The notes under the pieces were generated by a model. That model was given only the letters and a program-made list of their open reading frames with translations, was not told the origin of the DNA and searched no databases. A stretch of DNA of 42,128 nucleotides from Caldithrix abyssi (GTDB taxonomy: Bacteria; Calditrichota; Calditrichia; Calditrichales; Calditrichaceae), in the NCBI GenBank assembly GCA_011369465.1, contig DRQG01000030.1, forward strand, positions 1 through 42,128, given 5' to 3'. A program made the position numbers and the translations under genes. Shown piece after piece: positions 1-7,328 of the stretch (within the stretch, counting starts at the first letter, position 1; each line of letters starts with the position of its first letter).

Positions 1-1062
1 GAGGGGCGCTCTTATGGAAACCGGGTAGAAATGACCATACAGGGCGGCCATCGCAATTTATTTGGTACGGCCCGCAGCATAAGCCTGCACATAACGCCCG
101 CTCTCGTATATGATTTTGGCAACGGCGGCGTTCATAATATAGAAAACAGGTTAAATCTTCGCTTTGTTGAGCCGTGGGTTCTATACACACGGACTCCCGG
201 CGTATTGAATGTTTTTTATGAACAACACAGGCCGATAAACAGCGGCAGTTTTGACCTGACCGGTGCTTCCTTCGGGATGAGTCACAAACTTAACGATGAC
301 AGCCGCATCAACGGAGCGCTGTCGGCCAAATTCGTACGCCAGCTATCCGAGCAGGAGATCGACAGCGCCTATGTGGAAGAATATCAAACAAATCAGAACA
401 CTATTTACGCGCTCACTTTCTATTGGAAGGAAGACACACGGCAAAATATTTTCTACCCGGAAAACAGCTCTTATACAGACGCCAGCGTCGCTTTTTCTTA
501 CAGTAAAGGCAGGGACTCGTTGGGATTACCTGTAACGAATAAATATATTCGGTTTGTTTCTTCATGGCAGCGCTATCAACCTTTCCGGCCTAAAATATTC
601 AATTTTAAACGGTTTGATTTTACGCTGGCGTCGCGCGTTAAGGTGGGAGCCATTTTCGAACCGTGGCAAAACCGGGAAATTCCCATTAACGACCGATTTT
701 ATGCCGGCGGTTCTGCGACCGTGCGCGGTTACCAAGAAAGCTTATTGGGGCCGGCTCTGGAATTCGACGAAAACGGTAAAATAAAAAAAGCCGCCGGCGG
801 TAAGCTGATGTTTCTGGCCAATATTGAAGTGCGCATGCCCATCGTCTGGCTGCTGGTACTGGAAACATTTATGGATAGCGGTTATGTGTGGCCGGAATTA
901 AAAAGTTTCCGCCCGGCCGATATTCGATTTACAGCCGGAATCGGAATAGCCCTCATCACTCCTCTCGGCCCCATCCGTCTCGATTACGGCTACAAACTAA
1001 CCCCAAGGGATATCGATCCCACACGGGATGCTGTACATTTGGGAATCTATTTTGCCTTTTAG
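1..1062 (+). CDS. BamA/TamA-type Omp85 outer-membrane protein, C-terminal part (5' end outside window)
   Basis: The reading frame is open to the window edge (first codons read EGRSYGNRVEM), so the start lies upstream and only about 353 C-terminal residues are visible. These form the 16-strand barrel region of the Omp85 superfamily. GGSATVRGY corresponds to the conserved VRGF/Y motif of loop L6, GPIRLDYGY is the penultimate conserved strand, and the protein ends in aromatic Phe as expected for outer-membrane insertion. Omp85 proteins insert or translocate beta-barrel proteins at the outer membrane. The POTRA domains that would separate BamA from TamA or a patatin-like relative are not in view. 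The gene is followed at once by a convergent DUF423 gene. Confidence 0.85.
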   Translation, partial: EGRSYGNRVEMTIQGGHRNLFGTARSISLHITPALVYDFGNGGVHNIENRLNLRFVEPWVLYTRTPGVLNVFYEQHRPINSGSFDLTGASFGMSHKLNDDSRINGALSAKFVRQLSEQEIDSAYVEEYQTNQNTIYALTFYWKEDTRQNIFYPENSSYTDASVAFSYSKGRDSLGLPVTNKYIRFVSSWQRYQPFRPKIFNFKRFDFTLASRVKVGAIFEPWQNREIPINDRFYAGGSATVRGYQESLLGPALEFDENGKIKKAAGGKLMFLANIEVRMPIVWLLVLETFMDSGYVWPELKSFRPADIRFTAGIGIALITPLGPIRLDYGYKLTPRDIDPTRDAVHLGIYFAF

Positions 1063-1071
1063 GGCCGCTTA

Positions 1072-1440
1072 TTAAACTTTTAACAGTTTCCATATTAGCA
1101 TTGCCCAACCCAATATAAAAGCCACGCCGCCCAGGGGCGTTATGGCGCCAAGCCAGCGGATGCCGCTAACGGCCAGTATATACAGGCTGCCGGAAAAGAG
1201 CAGAATGCCAATGAAAAAAGCGTAGCCCGACCAGGAAAAATCCAATTGCCTGAAAATATGCTGTAAAATACCCACTGCCAGCAAAGCCAGCGCATGGAAC
1301 ATCTGATACTGCACCGCCGTTTCGTAAATGGCTTTGGAATAAGCATCCAGCACATTTTTAAGTGCATGCGCGCCGAAAGCGCCCAGCGCCACGCTCAGCA
1401 GGGCAAATGCCGCACCGCTGATGAGCCAAAATTTAATCAT
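1072..1440 (-). CDS. DUF423 family small membrane protein (YgdD/YwdK-like)
   Basis: This 122-residue protein starts at the ATG ending at 1440 (MIKFWLISGAAFALLSV), preceded on the minus strand by AAGAAAGGGATAATCGCT, a good ribosome site. An in-frame start further upstream would add 36 residues unlike the family. Four hydrophobic segments and the GAFGAHALK motif near residue 20 are typical of DUF423, an inner-membrane family of about 120-130 residues with no firmly established function. It converges on the Omp85 gene with a 9-bp gap and is divergent from the GntR regulator. Confidence 0.85.
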   Translation of the reverse strand: MIKFWLISGAAFALLSVALGAFGAHALKNVLDAYSKAIYETAVQYQMFHALALLAVGILQHIFRQLDFSWSGYAFFIGILLFSGSLYILAVSGIRWLGAITPLGGVAFILGWAMLIWKLLKV

Positions 1441-1556
1441 AGCGATTATCCCTTTCTTGTATTTATGTTGGCTAAACGTCCGGGGCATGCAGAATATTTC
1501 CTGACCGCAAAACCGGTAAAAAAATTGGACATAGAATAATGAATGCAATATATTAC

Positions 1557-1577
1557 TGATATATCACAAGTATATCA
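1557..1577. promoter_or_regulatory. Possible operator: palindrome TGATATATCA plus a second TATATCA
   Basis: TGATATATCA (1557-1566) is a perfect 10-bp palindrome, and TATATCA recurs 11 bp further on (1571-1577), one helical turn apart. The pair ends 14 bp before the GntR start codon and overlaps the expected leader. FCD-type GntR regulators often repress themselves from short AT-rich dyads, so an autoregulatory operator is plausible. I did not find the same palindrome before the other hydroxyproline genes. Confidence 0.35.
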
Positions 1578-1591
1578 ATAAAAAGGATGCC

Positions 1592-2245
1592 ATGGTACAA
1601 ATAAAAGAAGAAACCAAAAGCCTGTCCGAACTGGCCTATGAACGCATCGAAGAACGGATTGTCACCTTGCAGTTGGCGCCTGGTTCCTTTTTTTCCGAGG
1701 CGGAACTAAGCGCCCAGCTGGGCATCGGCCGTACGCCGGTGCGCGAAGCGTTGCAAAGACTGGTCGCCGACGGGCTGGTTAAAACCATGCCCCGCCGTGG
1801 TATGATGGTCAGTGAAATCAACATCGCGGATCAGATGGACCTGCTGGAAACCCGCCGGGCGTTGGAACGGATCATAGTCACCCGTGCCGCAAGACGGGCT
1901 ACGCCGCCGCAGCAGGCCACTTTGCAGGAATACGCAAATGCCATTCAGGATGCGGCTGAAAGGGAAGACCTGGAAGAATTTATGCGCTTCGACCACAAAT
2001 TCGACCGCCTGGTGGAAAGCGCTTCCGGCAATTCTTTTGCCGTTAAAGCCAATGCGCCGTTCCATGCGCATTGCCGTCGGTTCTGGTATTATTACCATCT
2101 GAACGGAGACCTGCGCCGCTCGGCCGATCTGCATGCGGCCATCATGCGCGCTATTGCGGATAAAGACGAAACCGCCGCCGCCCGTGCCTCGGATGCGTTT
2201 ATGGATTATTTGGAAGAATTTACGCGGGATGTGTTGAATAGGTGA
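1592..2245 (+). CDS. GntR family regulator, FadR subfamily (FCD ligand domain)
   Basis: A 217-residue DNA-binding regulator. The winged helix-turn-helix occupies about residues 8-72 (ELAYERIEERIV, then IGRTPVREALQRL, the recognition helix of the GntR family). An all-helical FCD domain spans about 82-207. In FCD domains a metal is usually bound by Asp and three His. Here the first signature reads RFDHKFDRLV, where the usual second ligand His is Asp, while His of DLHAAIMRAI is kept. The start follows AAAAAGGATGCC. Being next to the hydroxyproline genes, it most likely senses a proline or hydroxyproline metabolite and controls that cluster; the ligand is inference. Confidence 0.88.
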   Translation: MVQIKEETKSLSELAYERIEERIVTLQLAPGSFFSEAELSAQLGIGRTPVREALQRLVADGLVKTMPRRGMMVSEINIADQMDLLETRRALERIIVTRAARRATPPQQATLQEYANAIQDAAEREDLEEFMRFDHKFDRLVESASGNSFAVKANAPFHAHCRRFWYYYHLNGDLRRSADLHAAIMRAIADKDETAAARASDAFMDYLEEFTRDVLNR

Positions 2246-2600
2246 GGGAACGTTATTTGGTTATCGAAAACACAAAAAAGGATGACTATCCAATAACGAA
2301 TAAAGAATGTCCAATGATGAAGTATAAAAATGGTTATTGATTATTCCGCTTGTCCGCCCGTGGCGGGTGTTGGATATTGGATATTGAAAACGCAAAGAAG
2401 GAGGAATATCCAATAATGAACAAGGAATATCCAATATCCAAGTTAAAAATGATCATAGATTATTCCGTGTTCATTATTGGATATTGTAAACGTAAAAGAG
2501 GGAGAATAACCAATAACGAACAAGGAATATCCAATGATGAAGTGTAAGACATATCCAATGATGAAGTATGAGAATGGGAAAGAAAGTGGGCCAAAGTGCT
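2246..2600. repeat. Gene-less array of about 100-120-bp stem-loop repeats (three units)
   Basis: This 414-bp gap to the next gene is filled by degenerate copies of the repeat family seen at 6928-8135. Left arms (CCAATAA-CGAA...GGAAT) start near 2290, 2410 and 2510, spacing 120 and 100 bp. Right arms (ATTCCG...TATTGG) follow after an AT-rich loop. The first unit has a GC-rich extension of its right arm (2348-2371) with an internal CCGCC-CGT-GGCGG hairpin, which accounts for its extra 20 bp. The last unit decays into two copies of ATCCAATGATGAAGT. No coding frame is evident. Confidence 0.85.
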
Positions 2601-2629
2601 AAAATTTCTATTAACAATTTTTTTTTGCG

Positions 2630-2649
2630 CTTCCCTCGCTACGGAAGGA
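2630..2649 (+). promoter_or_regulatory. Ribosome site partly paired in a small hairpin
   Basis: CTTCC (2630-2634) can pair with GGAAG (2643-2647), and GGAAGGA (2643-2649) is the Shine-Dalgarno sequence for the ATG at 2660. The ribosome site is therefore part of a weak 5-bp hairpin preceded by a run of T residues. It may lower translation, or may only be a remnant of a repeat containing CTCGCTAC. Confidence 0.3.
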
Positions 2650-2659
2650 TAAACAGAAT

Positions 2660-3706
2660 ATGAAAAATTTCTGGCAAAAAAGCTGGGACTGGCAGCCGCC
2701 CGAAGAGTGGCTGCGCATCAGAACCATCGATGCCCATACGGAAGGAGAGCCGCTGCGCATCATCGTGGACGGTTTCCCTGAACTGCCCGGAGAGACCATT
2801 CTGGATCGCCGGCGCCTGGCCAAAGAAAAGTATGATCATCTGCGCCGGGCTTTGATGTGGGAACCGCGCGGTCATGCCGATATGTACGGCTGCATCCTGA
2901 CCCCGGCAGTGAGTGAAAACGCTGATTTCGGCGTGCTGTTTATTCATAATGAGGGTTTTTCCACCATGTGCGGGCACGGTATTATCGCTGTTACCAAAAC
3001 CGCCGTCGAAACCGCTATGGTGCCTGTCACGGAACCGCAAACCACGGTGCGCATCGATACCCCGGCCGGTTTGGTTACAGCGTATGCTCACGTGAAGAAC
3101 GGCTTGGTGCAAAAAGTCTCTTTTCACAATGTACCTTCTTTCGTTTTTGCTTCGGATGAAAAAATTGAGGTGCAAGGTCTGGGCGAAGTGCGTTACGATA
3201 TCGCATTCGGCGGGGCTTTTTACGCCTTTGTGGATGCCAATGCGCTGGGCATTGCCATGACGCCCGATAATTACCGCGGTTTGATTGAGGCGGGAATGGC
3301 CATCAAACGCCGTGTGATGGAAACCCGGCCGATTGTTCATCCGTATGAGCAAGACCTCAATTTTCTCTACGGTACCATTTTTACGGGTCAGCCGTATGCG
3401 CAAAATGCTCACAGCCGCAATGTCTGTATTTTTGCCGAAGGCGAGGTGGACCGCAGTCCGACGGGTACAGGCGTAAGTGCCCGCATGGCGCTGCATTACG
3501 CTCGCGGCGAAATCAAAGCGGGGGAAGAAATGATTATCGAAAGTATTATCGGCAGCACTTTTGCGGGGAAGGTGGCGGAAACCGTTCAATTTGGTCCTTA
3601 CGAAGCGGTTATTCCCGAAGTAAGCGGTACGGCTTATATCACCGGTAAACACGAATTCCTGATTGATCCGAGAGACGGATTGAAAGACGGATTTATTTTA
3701 CGATGA
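2660..3706 (+). CDS. trans-3-hydroxy-L-proline dehydratase (proline racemase family)
   Basis: This 348-residue cytosolic enzyme belongs to the proline racemase fold. The first catalytic Cys is present at residue 104 (STMCGHGIIA). The second position, Cys in proline racemase and 4-hydroxyproline 2-epimerase (DRSPCGTG), is Thr268 here (DRSPTGTGVSAR). The Cys/Thr pair is the known signature of trans-3-hydroxy-L-proline dehydratase, as in human L3HYPDH. The enzyme removes water from trans-3-hydroxy-L-proline to give pyrroline-2-carboxylate. The next gene, 7 bp away, encodes the matching reductase, which strongly supports the dehydratase reading over a racemase or epimerase. The start at 2660 has GGAAGGA ten bases upstream. 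Confidence 0.88.
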   Translation: MKNFWQKSWDWQPPEEWLRIRTIDAHTEGEPLRIIVDGFPELPGETILDRRRLAKEKYDHLRRALMWEPRGHADMYGCILTPAVSENADFGVLFIHNEGFSTMCGHGIIAVTKTAVETAMVPVTEPQTTVRIDTPAGLVTAYAHVKNGLVQKVSFHNVPSFVFASDEKIEVQGLGEVRYDIAFGGAFYAFVDANALGIAMTPDNYRGLIEAGMAIKRRVMETRPIVHPYEQDLNFLYGTIFTGQPYAQNAHSRNVCIFAEGEVDRSPTGTGVSARMALHYARGEIKAGEEMIIESIIGSTFAGKVAETVQFGPYEAVIPEVSGTAYITGKHEFLIDPRDGLKDGFILR

Positions 3707-3713
3707 GGTTATT

Positions 3714-4703
3714 TTGAAGCAGGAACTACTCTTTTTATCCGGCAATGATATCCGGCAGGCGCTGTCCATGCGGGAAGCTATTGAAGCCATGCGTTCGGCT
3801 TTCATCCAGCTTTCGAGCGGCGAGGCGCAGGTGGCGCTGCGGACGCGTCTGGATTTAAACGGCAAAGATGATTGTGCCTTGTTTATGCCGGTGTACCTGC
3901 CGCGGGAAGAAAAGGTGGCGGTAAAAACGGTCACCTTTTTACCGAACAATCCGCAAAAGGGACTGCCGGCCATCCACGCTTTGGTGTCTGTTTTCGATGC
4001 CGCGAACGGGCAGCCGCTGGCCGTGCTGGACGGCGAAGTGCTCACAGCGTTGCGCACCGGTGCGGCTTCCGGTTTGGCGACGGATTTATTAGCCGCCGAA
4101 GAGGCTGCGGTTCTGGCCCTGTTCGGCGCCGGTGTTCAGGCTCGCACGCAGTTCCAGGCTATCCGGACGGTTCGTCCCATTAACAAAGTGCTGATTGTCG
4201 ATACCGATGAACAAAAGGCGCAGCTTTTGGCTGAGGAAATCCGGTCGCGTTTTCCGCATGTTGCGGCGGAAAGTGTCTCGGCGGAGGCGGCGGCCGCTCA
4301 GGCGGAAATTATCTGCACGGTCACCACATCCCGGCAGCCGGTTTTCCAAGATTCCTGGCTAAAACAGGGCGTGCACATCAATGGCGTGGGCTCTTTTCGA
4401 CCGGATATGCAGGAAATTCCGGCGGAAACGGTACAACGTGCGGCTTTATTCGTCGATTCCCGCGAGGCCTGTCTGCAAGAACCCGGCGATATTATTATTC
4501 CCCTGCAGCAGGGACTTATCGACAAAAGCCACATCCGGGCGGAAATCGGAGAAGTGGCTGCGGGAAGGGTGGCGGGTCGAAAAAAACCCGATGAAATCAC
4601 CTTCTTTAAATCGGTGGGAAACGGAGTGCAGGATTTAGCCGCGGCAGCCGCGGCCATTCGCAATGCCGGCAAATTGAAACTGGGGCAAAAAGTAACTATT
4701 TAA
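3714..4703 (+). CDS. Delta1-pyrroline-2-carboxylate reductase (ornithine cyclodeaminase/mu-crystallin family)
   Basis: A 329-residue NAD(P)-dependent enzyme. The substrate motif LTALRTGAASGLAT is at about residues 104-117, the Rossmann motif LFGAGVQARTQ at about 133-143, and KSVGNGVQD near the C-terminus. These occur in both ornithine cyclodeaminase and the pyrroline-2-carboxylate/ketimine reductases. I prefer the reductase because the gene directly follows the trans-3-hydroxyproline dehydratase: reducing its product gives L-proline, completing the pathway. The start is TTG at 3714, with TGAGG overlapping the preceding stop codon as ribosome site, which suggests translational coupling. True ornithine cyclodeaminase, which also makes proline, cannot be excluded. 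Confidence 0.82.
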   Translation: MKQELLFLSGNDIRQALSMREAIEAMRSAFIQLSSGEAQVALRTRLDLNGKDDCALFMPVYLPREEKVAVKTVTFLPNNPQKGLPAIHALVSVFDAANGQPLAVLDGEVLTALRTGAASGLATDLLAAEEAAVLALFGAGVQARTQFQAIRTVRPINKVLIVDTDEQKAQLLAEEIRSRFPHVAAESVSAEAAAAQAEIICTVTTSRQPVFQDSWLKQGVHINGVGSFRPDMQEIPAETVQRAALFVDSREACLQEPGDIIIPLQQGLIDKSHIRAEIGEVAAGRVAGRKKPDEITFFKSVGNGVQDLAAAAAAIRNAGKLKLGQKVTI

Positions 4704-4732
4704 AAGGCGGATATTGTCTTTAATAAACATTC

Positions 4733-4816
4733 GATACGGGGTGGTTGGCCGGGTTATATATGTTTGCCGCTCTGCTGGTGTTGTTTATGAAAAGATTAAA
4801 ACGTTTTGCATGTTGA
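4733..4816 (+). pseudogene. Possible C-terminal remnant of a membrane protein
   Basis: Inside the 157-bp gap before the peptidase gene, one frame reads TFDTGWLAGLYMFAALLVL and ends in a basic stretch (KRLKRFAC) at the stop at 4814-4816. A hydrophobic helix followed by positive charges looks like the last transmembrane segment of a transporter. Stops lie immediately upstream in this frame and there is no start, so at best it is a fossil. Chance is a real alternative at this length. Confidence 0.2.
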
Positions 4817-4860
4817 TGAATTAAAAAGATCGTTTAGAATTCAGCGAAGGAAACAGTACC

Positions 4861-6042
4861 ATGCTCATTAGCGAAAAAGTAGCGCAGGCCAAAGAACTCT
4901 TAAAAGAATTTGATGTGGACTGCTGGATTACCTTTGTGCGCGAGAGTCAAATTAACGGCGACCCCATGCTGCCGTTTCTGGCCCCGGCCGATTTAACCTG
5001 GCACTCGGCCTTCATTTTGAGTAAAAACGGCGCGGCGCGGGCCATCGTCGGCTTATACGACCAGAAAATGGTGGAAGAAACAGGCGCCTATGACCGGGTG
5101 ATCGGTTTTGTGGAAGGAATAAAAAAACCGTTTCAGGAATACATGCGCGAACTAAACCCGGCACAGATTGCCTTAAATTATTCCGTGGGTAGCGAGATTT
5201 GCGACGGCATCACCCATGGAATGTTTTTGACCATGCATCAAATGCTGGAAGAAATCGGGATGAGTTCGCGGATTATTTCGGCCGAAGAGCTGGTTTCCGC
5301 CTTGCGTGAGCGCAAATCGGCGAGTGAACTGGCAAATATGCGCGAGGCCATCCGCCATACGGAAGAAATTTTCGAACTGGTTTCGGGATTCATCGCACCG
5401 GGTAAAAGCGAAAAAGAAATCGCCGCTTTTATGAAAGCCGAGGTTAAAAAGCGCGGTCTGGAACTGGCCTGGGAACCCCAGGTATGTCCGGCCGTATTTA
5501 CCGGCCCGGAAACCGCCGGCGCCCACTATGCACCCACCGACCGCAAAGTGGAACGCGGCCACGTGTTGAATATGGATTTCGGCGTCCGGGTAAACGGTTA
5601 CTGCTCGGATATGCAGCGCACGTTTTATATTCTGGAAAAAGGCGAGTCGCAGGCCCCGCCGGAAGTGCAAAAAGGATTCGATACGCTGATCGCTTCCATC
5701 GAAGCCGCGCGCCGTGCAATAAAACCCGGCGCTATCGGTCTTGATGCCGATGCGGCAAGCCGGCAGGTAATTACGCAGGCCGGATACGAGGAATTCCCGC
5801 ACGGGTTGGGACATCAGGTCGGTCGCTTTTCGCATGACGGCACGGCCCTGTTAGGACCTGCTTGGGAAAAATACGCTCAAAAACCGTTTCGCAAGATCGA
5901 AGAAAATATGGTCTTTACCATCGAACCGCGCTTGACAGTCGAAGGACGCGGTGTGGTTACCATTGAAGAAATGGTCGTGGTTACCAAAGACGGCGCGGAG
6001 TATTTGTCACATCCGCAAAAAGAACTGATTTTAATCGGATAA
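4861..6042 (+). CDS. M24 family metallopeptidase (Xaa-Pro aminopeptidase/prolidase type)
   Basis: A 393-residue protein with a creatinase-like N-terminal domain (about 1-155) and a pita-bread catalytic domain. The dinuclear metal ligands are all present: Asp239 (NMDFG), Asp250 (YCSDMQRT), His318 with His314 nearby (PHGLGHQVG), Glu355 (TIEPR) and Glu369 (TIEEMV). M24 enzymes of this type cut peptides next to proline; some members act on other substrates. No signal peptide, so it is cytoplasmic. In this cluster it would supply Pro or Hyp from collagen-derived di- and tripeptides; that substrate is inference. The start has AAGGAAACAGTACC upstream, and the next gene follows after 8 bp. Confidence 0.87.
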   Translation: MLISEKVAQAKELLKEFDVDCWITFVRESQINGDPMLPFLAPADLTWHSAFILSKNGAARAIVGLYDQKMVEETGAYDRVIGFVEGIKKPFQEYMRELNPAQIALNYSVGSEICDGITHGMFLTMHQMLEEIGMSSRIISAEELVSALRERKSASELANMREAIRHTEEIFELVSGFIAPGKSEKEIAAFMKAEVKKRGLELAWEPQVCPAVFTGPETAGAHYAPTDRKVERGHVLNMDFGVRVNGYCSDMQRTFYILEKGESQAPPEVQKGFDTLIASIEAARRAIKPGAIGLDADAASRQVITQAGYEEFPHGLGHQVGRFSHDGTALLGPAWEKYAQKPFRKIEENMVFTIEPRLTVEGRGVVTIEEMVVVTKDGAEYLSHPQKELILIG

Positions 6043-6050
6043 AAAACACC

Positions 6051-6860
6051 ATGAGCAGACAGGCAAGCGGAATTATATATGATATAAAAAAATACGCCAT
6101 ACACGACGGACCGGGCATCCGTACCACGGTTTTTTTGAAAGGCTGTCCGCTGGACTGCTGGTGGTGTCACAATCCCGAAAGCCGGAATCCCGAACCACAG
6201 CCACGCGGCACCATGCGGCCGGTAAAAAACCTGCCTCTGCTGCAGAACGATCGGAACCTGATTGGCAACGAAGTGACCGTAGAACAGGTGATGGAAGAAA
6301 TCCGTAAAGATGCCATGTTTTACGAGCAGTCTGGCGGCGGTGTAACCTTTTCCGGCGGCGAACCACTGTTACAATTTGACTTTTTACATGCGCTTCTGAA
6401 AGCTGCCAAAGCGGAGGGCATACATACCATTGTGGATACAACCGGCTATACGTCATATCACCATCTGGAACAGCTAATGCCTGTGACGGACTTGTTTCTG
6501 TATGACATTAAATTGTTAGACGACGCATTACACGAAAAATACACCGGTGTATCCAACCGGCTTATTCTGGATAATCTGAAAAAACTGGATCAGGCCGGAG
6601 CTTCCATACTGGTGTGCGTACCGCTGATTCCCGGTATTACCGATACGGAAGCCAATTTAAAGGCTCTCGCCCGATTTTTGCTGGAAAATACTTCCTTGCG
6701 TGAAATCGAATTATTGCCCTACAACAATATGGGAGAACATAAATACGAACGGATCGGCATGCCCAACCGGATGGGGCACAAATCGATACAAGACGAAGAT
6801 GAATCACAACAGAAAAAGAAAATTTTTACACAAAAAGGAATAACTGTGTTGGCAGACTAA
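6051..6860 (+). CDS. hypE: Glycyl-radical enzyme activating protein (radical SAM), presumed HypD activase
   Basis: A 269-residue radical SAM protein. The cluster motif GCPLDCWWCHNPE holds Cys32, Cys36 and Cys39 (CxxxCxxC), and GGGVTFSGGEPLLQ is the conserved SAM-contact region. Glycyl-radical activases abstract hydrogen from a Gly of their partner; the nearby HypD (8166) is the only partner in view. Unusually, the stretch after the radical SAM motif, where activases of this group normally carry an eight-Cys ferredoxin insertion for two extra 4Fe-4S clusters, is short and has no cysteine (about residues 43-72). The protein is correspondingly shorter than the usual 300 or so. hypE here means hydroxyproline dehydratase activase, not the hydrogenase maturation gene. 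Confidence 0.88.
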   Translation: MSRQASGIIYDIKKYAIHDGPGIRTTVFLKGCPLDCWWCHNPESRNPEPQPRGTMRPVKNLPLLQNDRNLIGNEVTVEQVMEEIRKDAMFYEQSGGGVTFSGGEPLLQFDFLHALLKAAKAEGIHTIVDTTGYTSYHHLEQLMPVTDLFLYDIKLLDDALHEKYTGVSNRLILDNLKKLDQAGASILVCVPLIPGITDTEANLKALARFLLENTSLREIELLPYNNMGEHKYERIGMPNRMGHKSIQDEDESQQKKKIFTQKGITVLAD

Positions 6861-6927
6861 GAATTTAACTTGATTGTTGAATATTTCGTGGTGTTATTGA
6901 TTCTTAGCAAAAGAGGCAGTGAGAATA

Positions 6928-7328
6928 CCAATAATCAACACGGAATGTCTAATGTCCAAATTTAAAGATGATAATTGAGTGATCCGTGTTGGATATTGGA
7001 TATTGAAAATGCAAAAAAGGAAGAATAACCAATAATCAACACGGAATGTCCAATGTCCAAGTTAAAAATGATAATTGAGTGTTCCGTGTTGGATATTGGA
7101 TATTGAAAATGCAAAAAAGGAAGAATAACCAATAATCAACACGGAATGTCCAATGTCCAATTATAAAAATGATAATTGAGTGTTCCGTGTTGGATATTGG
7201 CTATTGAAAATGCAAAAAGGGAAAAATAACCAATAATCAACACGGAATGTCCAATGTCCAATTATAAAAATGATCTTTGAGTGTTCCGTATTGGATATTG
7301 GATATTGAGAGTACAAAAAAAGGATGAC
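6928..7328. repeat. Four tandem copies of a 101-bp stem-loop repeat
   Basis: Units begin at 6928, 7029, 7129 and 7230 (spacing 101, 100, 101). Each has a left arm CCAATAATCAACACGGAAT, a loop of about 33 nt containing GTCCAATGTCC and TTAAAAATGATAATTGAG, a right arm GTTCCGTGTTGGATATTGG, and an A-rich linker (GCAAAAAAGGAAGAATAA). The arms are complementary at 16 of 19 positions plus one G-T pair. Units two and three are nearly identical, which indicates recent duplication. Together with the gene-bearing copy they fill the 526-bp gap between the activase gene and the four-helix-bundle gene. Confidence 0.92.

Noticed and set aside
2639-3652. 337-residue open frame on the minus strand
   Set aside because: It is antisense to the dehydratase gene, is rich in His/Phe/Arg as expected for a mirror frame, and has no recognisable domain.
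2660-3706. Proline racemase or 4-hydroxyproline 2-epimerase
   Set aside because: The second catalytic Cys is Thr268, and a reductase gene fitting the dehydratase product follows.
6183-6262. Frameshift in the activase that hides the ferredoxin cysteines
   Set aside because: The +1 frame shows several Cys codons here (CLCC) but also stops (TAA, TGA) and no CxxCxxC spacing, so a simple frameshift does not restore the domain.
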